Origin: a virus
Length of the DNA stretch: 28,041 nt
Direction: 5' to 3' (one strand)
Virus record (IMG/VR): IMGVR_UViG_3300001533_002754
Location: 2,200 to 30,240 of that record
Shown: positions 7,309-16,935 of the stretch, piece by piece
Position numbering within the stretch: the first letter of the stretch is position 1
Layout: each line of letters starts with the position of its first letter
The notes under the pieces: model-generated
What the model was told of the DNA's origin: nothing
Database searches by the model: none
Seen by the model: only the letters and a program-made list of their open reading frames with translations
Translations under genes and position numbers: made by a program

Positions 7309-7374
7309 ATTCTAAGAGCTTTTAAAATAATATTGGTATAAATACATACCTACAAAACTAAAAGCTCTTAGAAT
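7309..7374. repeat. Perfect 16-bp inverted repeat with 34-nt loop
   Basis: Arms ATTCTAAGAGCTTTTA (7309-7324) and its exact reverse complement (7359-7374) enclose a loop that itself contains a short hairpin, GGTAT-N6-ATACC (7335-7350). It lies in the gap between dUTPase and the Cys-rich gene. No U-tract follows either arm, so it is not a classic terminator. It could be an operator, an mRNA structure or the trace of a mobile element. Confidence 0.85.
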
Positions 7375-7387
7375 CTAAATTAAAGCT

Positions 7388-7903
7388 TTATTTTCCAGAA
7401 GACCCCAATTTACCATCTCCTCTATGCGTAGTATTAGATATTATCTCTTCTTCTGTAGCTTCTTCTAATTTAGTATTAGGAACAGGTAAAACTACAAATT
7501 GTGCTATCGCCTTGTTTAATGGATAATAAACTACCCCATTCAATTCTTTTTCTTGAGTTTTTTCTGGGTCATAAATGACAATAGTTTTATTACTACAATT
7601 AGTTATAACAATATTCCATATTCCACGATATGATGAGTCTATCACGCCTGCCCCATATTTCATAGCTTTTACTCCTGTACTTCCTCTCTCTTGAATTTGA
7701 ACATAATACTCTTTTGGCACTATACTTCTAATTCCAGTTGAAAACATAAAAGTTTCATTCTTTCTAAGCATAATTACATCTTCACAATTTTTTTCAAACC
7801 AAGCAGGGTCTATATATAAATCAAACCCTGCATCTCCATCTTTTTTACTCGGTAAAACTACATTTTTATTTTGTCTTGATATTTTAATTTTAACTTCTTC
7901 CAT
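7388..7903 (-). CDS. dut: dUTPase (dUTP diphosphatase)
   Basis: This encodes a 171-aa trimeric-type dUTPase that converts dUTP to dUMP plus pyrophosphate, keeping uracil out of phage DNA and feeding thymidylate synthesis. All five motifs are present: DAGFDL (I), QERGSTG (II), GVIDSSYRGIW (III), KAIAQFVVLPV (IV) and RGDGKLGSSGK (V, where RGxGGFGSTG is usual). The ATG at 7903 is chosen because AGAGGA is nine bases upstream. Its own consensus promoter lies just upstream (7944-7972), and its 5' leader is nearly the same as that of the SSB-like gene, suggesting the same expression class. Confidence 0.95.
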   Translation of the reverse strand: MEEVKIKISRQNKNVVLPSKKDGDAGFDLYIDPAWFEKNCEDVIMLRKNETFMFSTGIRSIVPKEYYVQIQERGSTGVKAMKYGAGVIDSSYRGIWNIVITNCSNKTIVIYDPEKTQEKELNGVVYYPLNKAIAQFVVLPVPNTKLEEATEEEIISNTTHRGDGKLGSSGK

Positions 7904-7943
7904 TCCACATCGTCCTCTCTTTTTTTATTATTGTCACATATAT

Positions 7944-7972
7944 ATTATACCATATTTTAAATGATTTGTCAA
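7944..7972 (-). promoter_or_regulatory. Consensus promoter for dUTPase gene
   Basis: On the minus strand TTGACA (7972-7967), 17-bp spacer and TATAAT (7949-7944). It lies directly after the recD2-like stop codon. The -10 is preceded by AAAATATGG, and the following leader ends in AAAAAAAGAGAGGA before the dUTPase start. The same pattern recurs at 21854-21882. Confidence 0.9.
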
Positions 7973-7978
7973 GGATTT

Positions 7979-10195
7979 TTATAAAAATTCTTTTAAAAAA
8001 GTTTGTTTTTCTGATATATAAGATGTGTCTATTGCATATCTTATAGCTTTATTCTCTGCACATAGTATGCATTCTTTACTAGCTCTGGTTATTAATGTAT
8101 ATAAAAGCTCTCTGGTTAATAGAGAATAAGCATTAAAATCAATTCCTCCTATAACTGTTTCAAATTGAGAACCTTGACTAGAATGAACTGTTATTGCATA
8201 TCCAAGCTCTATATTCATACTAAAAGAAAATGGAACTATAACTCTAACATTATTTTTTAATCTTATTGTATATTCACCTAGTGCATTATCTATTTTTTCT
8301 ATTATCCCAGTATTTCCATTATAAATTGGATACTCCTGACCTTGTTTATTTATTATTTTATAGTTATTTTTTCTTATTATTATTTTATCTTTTTCTTTTA
8401 ATTTATATTTTTTATAATTTTTTGTAACTTCTCTATATTTATTAGTATTAGGATTATATATATTTTGTGCTAATTGATTTAATTCAAAAACCGAAGAGCC
8501 TCCTCTATATCTCATTGGAGTTATTATCTGTATGTCCATTATATCCTTTTTCTCTATACTGTCTTTAAAATATTTCATTATCTTAGGAGCTGTAAGAATA
8601 GAGTCTTTATGAGTGTCTATAGTAAAATCTTGTAACTCTCCCCATTTCTCTTTTTTATAAAAAACTTCATCTGTTATTTGCCTCCCATCTCTTATTTCTA
8701 TACTTTTAGTTATTATTGCTGATTTTTTTGCTTGTCGGTGTATCTTTGTAAGTTTTACTTTTGGTATTTTAGATCTTAATAAATCTGAGAATATATTGCA
8801 TTCTCCTATTGCTTCTAATTGTCCATCATCCCCTATTATTATCACTTTACCACCTGTTTTAAGTGACTGAATCAAACTATAAAAAAGATGTCCTCCCATC
8901 ATACTAGCTTCATCTAATATTATAATATCATAAAACAGAGGATTTTCTTTGTTGCGAACAAATTTTTTATTTTTATACTCTAATGCCCTATGGACAGTCA
9001 TTGTTTCACAATCTGTTACTTCTGATAGTCTGTCGGCTGCTTTTCCCGCCAGTGCAACCCCTATTGATTCGTATTTATTTAAAATATTGACTAGTGCATT
9101 AACCGTTACAGTTTTTCCACATCCAGCTGAACCACATAGCATAACAAAATTCTCATTCAAACCAAGTTTAATAAAGTTAAGTTGCTCGTCCGTAAAACTC
9201 CATCCTTGTTTTATTTCTAAAGACTTTATTTTTGACTCCCAATCATTAAATTCAAAAGTATTGTCAGAGTTTAAAATTCTTTTTACCTCTCTACTTATAT
9301 TTTTCTCTAAATCATAAAAATATTTTAATGCTATTCTTTGTTTATCCTCACTCCACCATAATCTACCCTCTTTTTTTAGTTCGTAAGCAGATTGTTTTAT
9401 TATCTTTTTATCTATATTTCCCCCCAGCTCCTGTTTAATATCATACATAAGCTCTCCAGAGTAAAGAAAAGAGTGTCCTGACTTGCCATACTCTTTTAAA
9501 TTATAAAGAATAAAGGACTTAACTCTGAATATAGAGTTTTCATCTATACCATTTGATAGAGCTATCTCATCAGCTTTTTTAAAACCTATTCCATCTACAT
9601 CATCTACTAATATATATGGGTTCTCCTTTATTTTTTTAACTACTATGTCTGGATTTTTATAAAAATCTAAAAACTTACTTATTATATTTTTGCTTAATCC
9701 TATATTCTTAAGCTCTATAAATATTTTACTATTATCTATATTTTCTTTATATTTTTCTATTAATCTACTAGCCTTTGCAGCTCCTATTCCCTTAACCGTC
9801 ATCAAGCTTTGAGCATCCTCTTTTTTTATAATGTCAAAAGGACTGTCAAGCTTTGAATAAAGACTATCAAACTCTTTGTCTGTTAATATACTTTTTAGAA
9901 AAATTTCTTTATCTTCTTTTTTTTCTAACTCCATATTACTTGCTATGTACTCTATTTCATAAGATTTTCCGTATTTGTTATTTTTTTCAGAAGCTATTAC
10001 CTTATACTTTAAATCATATATTATTTCTGGAAAATTTCCTATTAACTTAATATTTTTAACCGTAGGTTTTATATCACTATCTTCTAAGACTTCTAAAATA
10101 TCAGCCTCTACTACTCCCCAGTCACCTGTTTGTATTTTATTTTTAGGATATATCTTGTTTTTTATTTTTACATTGCATTTTAGAATTTTACTCAC
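7979..10195 (-). CDS. recD2: RecD2-type DNA helicase
   Basis: This encodes a 738-aa superfamily 1B helicase of the RecD2/YrrC type. The N-terminal half carries helix-hairpin-helix-like segments (LMTVKGIGAAKASRL about 131-145, VDGIGFKKADEIAL about 200-213), as in RecD2. Walker A is GSAGCGKT (355-362), Walker B is IIILDEASM, and near the C-terminus comes YAITVHSSQGSQF (motif VI region), followed by YTLITRA. Such enzymes unwind DNA 5' to 3', and in phages they probably aid replication or repair. The GTG start overlaps the polymerase stop by four bases (GTGA), so the two are coupled. It is the last gene of the RecJ-polymerase operon. Confidence 0.92.
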   Translation of the reverse strand: MSKILKCNVKIKNKIYPKNKIQTGDWGVVEADILEVLEDSDIKPTVKNIKLIGNFPEIIYDLKYKVIASEKNNKYGKSYEIEYIASNMELEKKEDKEIFLKSILTDKEFDSLYSKLDSPFDIIKKEDAQSLMTVKGIGAAKASRLIEKYKENIDNSKIFIELKNIGLSKNIISKFLDFYKNPDIVVKKIKENPYILVDDVDGIGFKKADEIALSNGIDENSIFRVKSFILYNLKEYGKSGHSFLYSGELMYDIKQELGGNIDKKIIKQSAYELKKEGRLWWSEDKQRIALKYFYDLEKNISREVKRILNSDNTFEFNDWESKIKSLEIKQGWSFTDEQLNFIKLGLNENFVMLCGSAGCGKTVTVNALVNILNKYESIGVALAGKAADRLSEVTDCETMTVHRALEYKNKKFVRNKENPLFYDIIILDEASMMGGHLFYSLIQSLKTGGKVIIIGDDGQLEAIGECNIFSDLLRSKIPKVKLTKIHRQAKKSAIITKSIEIRDGRQITDEVFYKKEKWGELQDFTIDTHKDSILTAPKIMKYFKDSIEKKDIMDIQIITPMRYRGGSSVFELNQLAQNIYNPNTNKYREVTKNYKKYKLKEKDKIIIRKNNYKIINKQGQEYPIYNGNTGIIEKIDNALGEYTIRLKNNVRVIVPFSFSMNIELGYAITVHSSQGSQFETVIGGIDFNAYSLLTRELLYTLITRASKECILCAENKAIRYAIDTSYISEKQTFLKEFL

Positions 10196-13100
10196 CCCTG
10201 CCCCTCTCTATCATATTTTAAAATTAAATCTCCATTTTTTTCTATATCTTCTATTAAAACTACGCTGTGCTGATAAATACTATTCCAATATTTTTTAGAA
10301 ACAAATTGATCTCCTCTTCTATATCCACTTACTATAATTTTATTCCCTCTAGAAAACCAGCTCTTCTCTAAAATTTTATTCTTATTTTCTTTTTTTGAAA
10401 ACTTTGAAATTTGTTTATCATAATATCCAAATTGACCTGCATAAAATTTTACATTTACCACACCATCTAAAGTTAATATTGACACAGTGTGTCTAGTTTT
10501 GTTTTTGTCTAATATTGTTCCTGCTATTTTATATAATACATATTTATTATATTTTTCTTTTTCTTCATAAATAATAGGCACCTCAGGCAAATCAACAAAA
10601 GAAGAAAGATTGTATTTTTCTATATCCACATCTTCAAGTTCATGTTTTGAAAAATAGCAACTTATTGAGTCCATTTCCCACTTAGATAAATCCCCAGCAC
10701 AATACTTATCCCAGTAGTATTTGTATTTGTCTTTAAAAATTTTTTCATTAAATAGCTTTAAAACACTTGTTTTTTTTATCCAGTTATTAATAGGAGAAAT
10801 AATCTTTTTAAAAGATTTTTCAAAATTTTTGCTGTGTATTGTCACACCATCTGAATCTATACTATAGTCTTTATTGTATATTAATTTATCCTCTAATTTA
10901 GCCTTAAAAAACTCTTCACAAAAACTGTCTAATTTTTTATTTTCTTTTTTATTTTTGTTGATATATCTTCTAAATTTATAAATTCTTTCATACTGTTTCA
11001 ATTCATTTGGTAAAATATCCATTTCTAAAATAGCATTAAAATTTTGCATTGTTAATTTTTCTTTTTCAGGGCAATCTATTCTTGTTATAGTTTTAATATA
11101 TTTTCTCATTATAGCATATCTATCACGATTTTCTACATCTTCAAAACTCCCAGCTTTTATTAAATTTATAACTGAAGTTTTATTTAAATTTTTATTCTTA
11201 TTTATAAAATCCTCTAAAGAGCTATACGGTCTATTGTTTATTATTTGGCTTACAACCTCATCTCCAATTCCATTAACACCTTTTAATCCAAAAATTATAT
11301 TGTTTTTTTCAATATCAGGATAAAAAGAAAATTGTGCTTTATTTATATCTGGTAGGGAAATGTTGATGCCTTTGTTTTGCATTTCCCCTATTGCTTTCGC
11401 TATTTTACCGTAGTCTGTATTTTTATCTTTATCAGAGTCAACTGCTCCTGCATTAACATTTAAACAAGCTGTATTCCAATATATTTCCCCATATTTATAA
11501 ACTAAATTCATATTTTGCAAACCTATCGCAGAATAAGGGATGGTATGATTCCTAGAAAAAGAGTATCCTAGTTGAGGAACTATTTGATATTCCCATATAT
11601 ACTTTAAAAACAAATCTCTACTATCACAACTTCTACCTTTTTCTATAAAAATCTTTTTTGTTTCTTCTACCAATCTACTATCTTTTTTTGCTATAGACTT
11701 TCTAAGCTTGTTTGCTTCCACTATTGTAAAATTTGTTATTTTGGGATTCATTGATATTTCCATTACGTCCTCTTGTTCCGTGGCAACACCGTAACTAATC
11801 TTTAAATGACTTTTTAATATATTTATTTCATCACTATTAAGTCCATTTTCCTTCATTTCTGCATACCAAAGCTTTATATTGTTTTTAAATTTTACGTATC
11901 TTTCCATAGGAGGTTCTTCCCCTTTTTGACCTGCCAATCTCATTACTGAATTTGCTATAGCCATTTCCTTTAAAGATTTAGGTTTTATATATTTAGCAGA
12001 TTGTATTCCTATATCTGTTGAGAATTGAAATAAATCTCCTATCTCTCCTTTTTCCAGCATGCCCCACATTTTCGCATTTGTTTTTTCTAGCTTGTCTGGG
12101 TGTAGGTAGTTATTATAGTTATCCCTTAAGCTCCCTCTATCTTTTATCACTCCACCATCTACTAATAAGTCTAAAGTACATCTTATTTTATCTAAATTTT
12201 CAACAGTTAAAAAATCAAATTTTAAATTTCCAGTGTATTCGCTGTCTTTTAAATCCCAGCAAGTTGTAAACTGTCCATTTGGAGCTTTCATTAGAGAATT
12301 TGACTCTAAAAAACCATTGTTATAAATTATAATTCCAGCTGCGTGGATAGACCGTCCGCACACAACCCCTTCTATGGACAGTGCGGTTTCTTTTAAGTTT
12401 GGATACTCTTCAATTGTCTTTTTAAATTCGGGCATTGCCTTTTTTTCTTCTCCATCTCCTTCTATGCACTCTCTTATTGTCCAAGCACTTCCTCTTTCAA
12501 TCGGAATCATATCAGCTAATAGCTGTGCTGTGTCGTGGCTAATTCCAAGACCTCTGCAACTAGTTAATATAGCAGATTTACTACCTTCTTTTTTAAAAGT
12601 ACATACATTTAAAACATTATTCTCTCCAAAGTTTTCCTTCATAGCTTTTAGTATTATTTGCCTCTTACTAGCTTCTGTGTCTATATCTATATCTGGAAGT
12701 TCTGGTCGACTTCTGTGAATATGTCTCCAGTTTGGTAGGTTATATTCTATTGGGTTAAGCTGTATAATATCTATTAAATAGGCAAAATATATTCCAGTTA
12801 TACTTCCTCTGGCAACTCCTATTATACTATTACCACCTTTTTCGTCCCATATTATATCAATCATTTTGTCCATTGTGTTGTAATAAGCAGACACTCTATC
12901 TTTTAAATCTTCGCTAATGTCCCATATATGACTTAATTCTTCATTTATCCTACCTACATTAATATTATTAAATTCTTGATTTTTCTCTAAGAAACCTTTT
13001 TCTATCTCACTTAATAACAATCTGTCTTGAACATATTCACTATTTGCAAATTTTTCTATATATTCAAAGCTTTGATAGTATTCCTTAAAAATATGTTGTA

Positions 13101-14028
13101 TTTTTATATTTTTAACTTCTCTTTTTGGTATCTTCATTTCTTCCTTTAGGTCAAAAAACTCTATCTTATCATATATTTTCATGGTGTTTTCTATGCCTTT
13201 AAAAATATCTTTTTCTTCTATATGGTCTTTCATTCTATCTAATATTTCCTCAGGGGTTTTCATCCAAGTGCTTTCATAAAAATCTAATAATTCTCTGTCC
13301 CCCTCTTTAGAACTTAAAAAAGCCTCGTGCAATTTTCTATCTTTTTTGTCTATATAGTGTATGTCATTAGTTATTATATAGTCAATTTTATAAGCCTTTG
13401 AAAGTTTTAATGCAAACTCATTAAATATTTTCTGCTCTTCGGATATTGCTGGTTGTAATTCTATATAGAAATCTTCATTAAAAATATTCTTCATTTTTTT
13501 TAAAAAGTTATCAATTTTTCTTTTATTCTCGATAGAACTATTTTCCAAATAGTCAAAAATTAATTTTGGAAAATAGCCTCCCAAACAAGCCGTACTACCG
13601 ATCACATTTCCTTTGTTTTCTTTCAAAACTTTTTCTAGATAGTCATATGTAATAATAACCCTCTCAAGACCTCTGTCAAAAAAACTATTCCTCCAAGCTT
13701 CAGTTGAAAGTTTTTTTATTTGATCGTATCCCTGTTTGTTTTTAGCAATTAAAATAAAATGCCAATATTTTTCATGTTTGTCTAAAGAGTCTACTAAATA
13801 GACTTCGTTGCCAAGAGCAACTTTAAAACTTTTATCTTCTTTCATTAGTTCTTTATTTTTTTTAATTGCTCTTACGTGCCCTCCTAAAGCCTCATGATCC
13901 GTTATTGCAATCCCCTTAAGCTTTTTATCATAAGCCTCTTGTATTAAATTTTCTATTTTAATATTAGAATCTATTAGTCTTAAGTTCGAAAATTCAGAAT
14001 GAGCGTGTAGCTCCATAAAATCTACCAA
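10192..14028 (-). CDS. dnaE: DNA polymerase III alpha subunit (DnaE type)
   Basis: This encodes a 1278-aa C-family replicative DNA polymerase. The N-terminal PHP domain appears intact: LHAHSEFS (His8, His10), ITDHEALGGH (43-51), NDIHYID (about 221-227). A metal-dependent proofreading function there is therefore possible. The catalytic palm has RPELPDIDID (441-450, the conserved acidic cluster), VLNVCTFKKEGSK, CGRSIHAAGI, and LKFDFLTVENLDKI for the third acidic region. GVNGIGDEVVSQI is the helix-hairpin-helix. No separate DEDD exonuclease domain is visible, so this is DnaE rather than PolC. The TTG start at 14028 is favoured because GAGGAGG lies about ten bases upstream. An internal ATG four codons on is the alternative. 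It overlaps the end of recJ. Confidence 0.95.
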   Translation of the reverse strand: MVDFMELHAHSEFSNLRLIDSNIKIENLIQEAYDKKLKGIAITDHEALGGHVRAIKKNKELMKEDKSFKVALGNEVYLVDSLDKHEKYWHFILIAKNKQGYDQIKKLSTEAWRNSFFDRGLERVIITYDYLEKVLKENKGNVIGSTACLGGYFPKLIFDYLENSSIENKRKIDNFLKKMKNIFNEDFYIELQPAISEEQKIFNEFALKLSKAYKIDYIITNDIHYIDKKDRKLHEAFLSSKEGDRELLDFYESTWMKTPEEILDRMKDHIEEKDIFKGIENTMKIYDKIEFFDLKEEMKIPKREVKNIKIQHIFKEYYQSFEYIEKFANSEYVQDRLLLSEIEKGFLEKNQEFNNINVGRINEELSHIWDISEDLKDRVSAYYNTMDKMIDIIWDEKGGNSIIGVARGSITGIYFAYLIDIIQLNPIEYNLPNWRHIHRSRPELPDIDIDTEASKRQIILKAMKENFGENNVLNVCTFKKEGSKSAILTSCRGLGISHDTAQLLADMIPIERGSAWTIRECIEGDGEEKKAMPEFKKTIEEYPNLKETALSIEGVVCGRSIHAAGIIIYNNGFLESNSLMKAPNGQFTTCWDLKDSEYTGNLKFDFLTVENLDKIRCTLDLLVDGGVIKDRGSLRDNYNNYLHPDKLEKTNAKMWGMLEKGEIGDLFQFSTDIGIQSAKYIKPKSLKEMAIANSVMRLAGQKGEEPPMERYVKFKNNIKLWYAEMKENGLNSDEINILKSHLKISYGVATEQEDVMEISMNPKITNFTIVEANKLRKSIAKKDSRLVEETKKIFIEKGRSCDSRDLFLKYIWEYQIVPQLGYSFSRNHTIPYSAIGLQNMNLVYKYGEIYWNTACLNVNAGAVDSDKDKNTDYGKIAKAIGEMQNKGINISLPDINKAQFSFYPDIEKNNIIFGLKGVNGIGDEVVSQIINNRPYSSLEDFINKNKNLNKTSVINLIKAGSFEDVENRDRYAIMRKYIKTITRIDCPEKEKLTMQNFNAILEMDILPNELKQYERIYKFRRYINKNKKENKKLDSFCEEFFKAKLEDKLIYNKDYSIDSDGVTIHSKNFEKSFKKIISPINNWIKKTSVLKLFNEKIFKDKYKYYWDKYCAGDLSKWEMDSISCYFSKHELEDVDIEKYNLSSFVDLPEVPIIYEEKEKYNKYVLYKIAGTILDKNKTRHTVSILTLDGVVNVKFYAGQFGYYDKQISKFSKKENKNKILEKSWFSRGNKIIVSGYRRGDQFVSKKYWNSIYQHSVVLIEDIEKNGDLILKYDREGQG

Positions 14029-15743
14029 TCTAAATCAACCTCCTCCTCTGGCATATCAATAAATTCTATTAAGTTGTATTCTTCAATTATAAATTGGTAC
14101 TTCTTTTCTTCATTATATTCATTTACGCCAACTTTTCCAACTGCTTCAATTTTAGCACTTTTGTTTTCAAAATTTAAAAAATCTTCATCATTGGGGAAGA
14201 ATTTAATGTATTCTATGTTATCTTTTTTAAAACTCATAAAAGTTTTTCTTTCATTAAAGAAAGGCTTTGTTATTATTAAATCTTTTACACAAATAATGGG
14301 CTCTTTGAAGTTTTGACCATATAAGTCTATCAAGCTAAAAATATCTAATATAAACTCCTTATTAATTTTACTCATCTTCATAATAAAATCCACTTCGTAT
14401 ATTTTTTCTTTTAAATCTATATCTAAACTATTAAAATATTCAACAATCTTTTTTATATTATTTCTTTTTACTGTCAACCCAAACGCATTGTCGTGTCCCC
14501 CTGCTAACTCTAATGCCTCACTATCAATTAATGTTTTTTTTAGTGAATCTATTGGGCTCCTATTAAAGTTTCTGGCACTTCCAGTAAAAACATCACTAGC
14601 CCCCTCTTTTTCTGCTAATACTAAAGTAGGTTTATTAAAACTATTAGACAGCGAGTTTGCAATTAAACCAGTAAAATTTTTATCGTTTATTTCTGTAGAG
14701 TTTACTATTAATATATTATTATATTCCATATTATATTTTTTAACTTGCTCTTTTAATTCTTTTATGTATTTATCTCTGTGTCTATTTTGTTTGTTTTTTA
14801 TATTTAAACATCTTCTAGCAAAATCCTCATAAAAAAAAACTTTTATTTCTTTATCACTACCTCTTTTTTTATAAGGGACTAGAGCTTTGTTGTCTATAAA
14901 AGCCTTGAAAAGATCAATCCTTTCTTCTGCACTCCCTATTCTAAACACAGAGTTTATAAGAGGGGCTATATAAAAACTTATTGCGGTTGGAGTTAATTTT
15001 TTAATACTTCTGCTTTGTTTTTTTAATAAAGCTTTAAAAAAATCATTTTTTATATTATTAAGCCCTTTCTTTATATAGTATCTATTTTCTAGATTTCTAA
15101 CGTCCATACAATCTGCTATTGTTCCCAGTGCAACTAAATCTAAGTACTCACTAGAATAATTAATTCCAAGCTTATCATCTAAAACCTTTAAAAACTTATA
15201 AACAACCCCTGCTCCACATAAGTTTTTATTACTGTAATTTGGGCTTAGTTGATTGTTTATAACTACTGCATCTTCGCTCTCTCTGTCTACTTCATGATGA
15301 TCTAAAACTAAAACATCAATTCCTTTCTCTTTTAATAGCTTGTGTTCTTTAAAATTATCACTACCACCATCTGGCACTATTAATAAGTCAAAGTCAAAAT
15401 TCTCTATTTCATCTAATACAATACCATGTTTTTTGCCTTTGTGCATGCTCCAAAAAATATTAGTCTCTTCTTTTTTTATTTTTTTGATATAATCATAAAT
15501 CATTGAAGCCGACGTCACTCCATCAACATCACAATCTGGTACTATATGGATATTGTGTCCATTTTTCAAATGATGTACTAACAAATTAACACCTTTCTCA
15601 ATATTTTTAAGAAAATAAGGTGTTATTTCATTCTCTGAACTAGCTTCTTTGAGTTTTTTTATTGACTCTACTCCTCTGTTTATTCCTATCGTTTCTATTA
15701 AATTAAATAAATAGTCATTCTCTCCTATAAGTCTATACTTCAT
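14022..15743 (-). CDS. recJ: RecJ-like single-strand DNA exonuclease
   Basis: This encodes a 573-aa DHH/DHHA1 family protein. The motifs are IVPDCDVDGVTSA (Asp70, 72, 74), LLIVPDGGSDN (Asp125), VLVLDHHEVD (Asp148, His149, His150), LVALGTIADCMDVR, and a C-terminal DHHA1 glycine motif AGGHDNAFG. RecJ degrades single-stranded DNA 5' to 3', serving recombination, repair and possibly primer or flap removal. The length matches cellular RecJ. The ATG at 15743 has AAAGGAGGG upstream, and it is the first gene after a consensus promoter. It overlaps the polymerase gene. Confidence 0.93.
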   Translation of the reverse strand: MKYRLIGENDYLFNLIETIGINRGVESIKKLKEASSENEITPYFLKNIEKGVNLLVHHLKNGHNIHIVPDCDVDGVTSASMIYDYIKKIKKEETNIFWSMHKGKKHGIVLDEIENFDFDLLIVPDGGSDNFKEHKLLKEKGIDVLVLDHHEVDRESEDAVVINNQLSPNYSNKNLCGAGVVYKFLKVLDDKLGINYSSEYLDLVALGTIADCMDVRNLENRYYIKKGLNNIKNDFFKALLKKQSRSIKKLTPTAISFYIAPLINSVFRIGSAEERIDLFKAFIDNKALVPYKKRGSDKEIKVFFYEDFARRCLNIKNKQNRHRDKYIKELKEQVKKYNMEYNNILIVNSTEINDKNFTGLIANSLSNSFNKPTLVLAEKEGASDVFTGSARNFNRSPIDSLKKTLIDSEALELAGGHDNAFGLTVKRNNIKKIVEYFNSLDIDLKEKIYEVDFIMKMSKINKEFILDIFSLIDLYGQNFKEPIICVKDLIITKPFFNERKTFMSFKKDNIEYIKFFPNDEDFLNFENKSAKIEAVGKVGVNEYNEEKKYQFIIEEYNLIEFIDMPEEEVDLDW

Positions 15744-15773
15744 TGCTGACCCTCCTTTTATTTTACTATATAG

Positions 15774-15802
15774 ATTATACCATAAAAAACATAAAAAGTC
15801 AA
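15774..15802 (-). promoter_or_regulatory. Promoter for recJ-polymerase-recD2 operon
   Basis: On the minus strand TTGACT (15802-15797), 17-bp spacer and TATAAT (15779-15774), about 30 bases before the recJ start. The bases before the -10 are TTATGG, like those at the dUTPase promoter. It follows directly on the primase terminator. Confidence 0.85.
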
Positions 15803-15843
15803 GAAAAAAAAATAGGATACAAAATATTATAATTTTGTATCCT
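15803..15843 (-). terminator. Intrinsic terminator after primase gene
   Basis: An 11- to 12-bp perfect stem (GGATACAAAAT and its complement) with a 6-nt loop is followed on the minus strand by a run of nine T. The primase stop codon lies inside the hairpin. Placed just before the recJ promoter, it separates two transcription units. Confidence 0.88.
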
Positions 15844-16921
15844 CTAAGGTCTTTATTTCTATTTTATTTTTCATTAAAAATTCCATGATCTCTTTTCCTT
15901 TGTCTACTGGAGAGTCTTTTTCATCTAAAACATTAAAGCTGTCCCATAAAACATATACCGTACAATATGGGGAAAACATTAGTGCCTTCTGTTTTATTTT
16001 TTCAGCATACTCTATAGCTTTTTCTGATTCGTGAGATTTATATTCTTTATCAAAAGCTAAGAAGACCTCCCTAACTCCTAATTGAACTACTAAATCTCTT
16101 TGATATTCGCTTATATTACTTCCACAACAAGCCACTGTAAAATTTAAATCACCATAATAAGAATTACATCTTAAAACTGATTTTTCTGATTCAAATATCA
16201 TTATTTTACTAGTCTTCTTTATGGATTCTACGTTTTTATTTAATCCATATAAATTAAACTGAAGTTGATGAGAATATATTTTTTTATTATATATCATTGG
16301 CATATATTTAAAACCACTTCCGACACTATCCTCATCAAGATTTCTAACTCTTATTCCAATTAAATTATTATAAATATCATAATGTGGAATTATAATTCTT
16401 TCATTTACTATGTCTAGTCTTATATTAAACTTCTCTATGGCAGAATTATATATCTCTTCTTCGTACCAATCATAGTAAAGCTCTTTTTTAAATAAACCTA
16501 ATATCTTTTCATTGTATTTTTCATATCCTTCAAATATATTATGTTTTTTATCTTTATCATATTTATTCAAATAAACCCAATCTGAAATTAAATTCTTGTT
16601 ATTAAAACCTATTTTACTAGTAACTCCTCTATCCTCTATATCTAGCACTTTTTTTATAAAATTTATAGACTCTTTTAACTCAAAACCCTTAACTTCCCCA
16701 ACCAAATCTATTAAAGAATAATTTTTTTGACACTCTGTAAAACACCTAAAAAGCTTACTATCTATAAAATAATACAACTTGTAACTATCTCCTCCGTGGC
16801 AAATGGTCTTAAATTTTAAATTTCCTTTGTTATCCTCTTTAAAATCACTTCCAAGTTCTTTCATAATTTTTTTTACTTCGGAAGTGTCTAATTCATTTTT
16901 AATATACTCAAAAATATTCAT
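15827..16921 (-). CDS. dnaG: DnaG-type primase
   Basis: This encodes a 364-aa primase. The N-terminal zinc-binding domain has CH (41-42) and a later CFTEC (60-64), the CHC2 pattern. The C-terminal part has a TOPRIM domain: IMIFESEKSVL (about 230) with the catalytic Glu, then VFLAFDKEY (about 285). It lays down RNA primers for the phage replisome and would work with the DnaB-type helicase encoded immediately upstream. ATG 16921 is chosen over the GTG two codons earlier because AAGGAGG is seven bases before it. It is shorter than cellular DnaG and lacks the C-terminal helicase-interaction domain, as is usual for phage primases. Confidence 0.9.
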   Translation of the reverse strand: MNIFEYIKNELDTSEVKKIMKELGSDFKEDNKGNLKFKTICHGGDSYKLYYFIDSKLFRCFTECQKNYSLIDLVGEVKGFELKESINFIKKVLDIEDRGVTSKIGFNNKNLISDWVYLNKYDKDKKHNIFEGYEKYNEKILGLFKKELYYDWYEEEIYNSAIEKFNIRLDIVNERIIIPHYDIYNNLIGIRVRNLDEDSVGSGFKYMPMIYNKKIYSHQLQFNLYGLNKNVESIKKTSKIMIFESEKSVLRCNSYYGDLNFTVACCGSNISEYQRDLVVQLGVREVFLAFDKEYKSHESEKAIEYAEKIKQKALMFSPYCTVYVLWDSFNVLDEKDSPVDKGKEIMEFLMKNKIEIKTLEDTKL

Positions 16922-16935
16922 AAGCACACCTCCTT

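Noticed and set aside
7309-7374. Calling the 16-bp inverted repeat a dUTPase terminator
   Set aside because: The loop is 34 nt and no T-run follows the stem on the minus strand.
8949-9317. Plus-strand open frames, here and in many other places
   Set aside because: They lie opposite well-supported minus-strand genes, lack good ribosome sites, and translate to Ser/Phe/Leu-rich strings typical of antisense shadows in AT-rich DNA.
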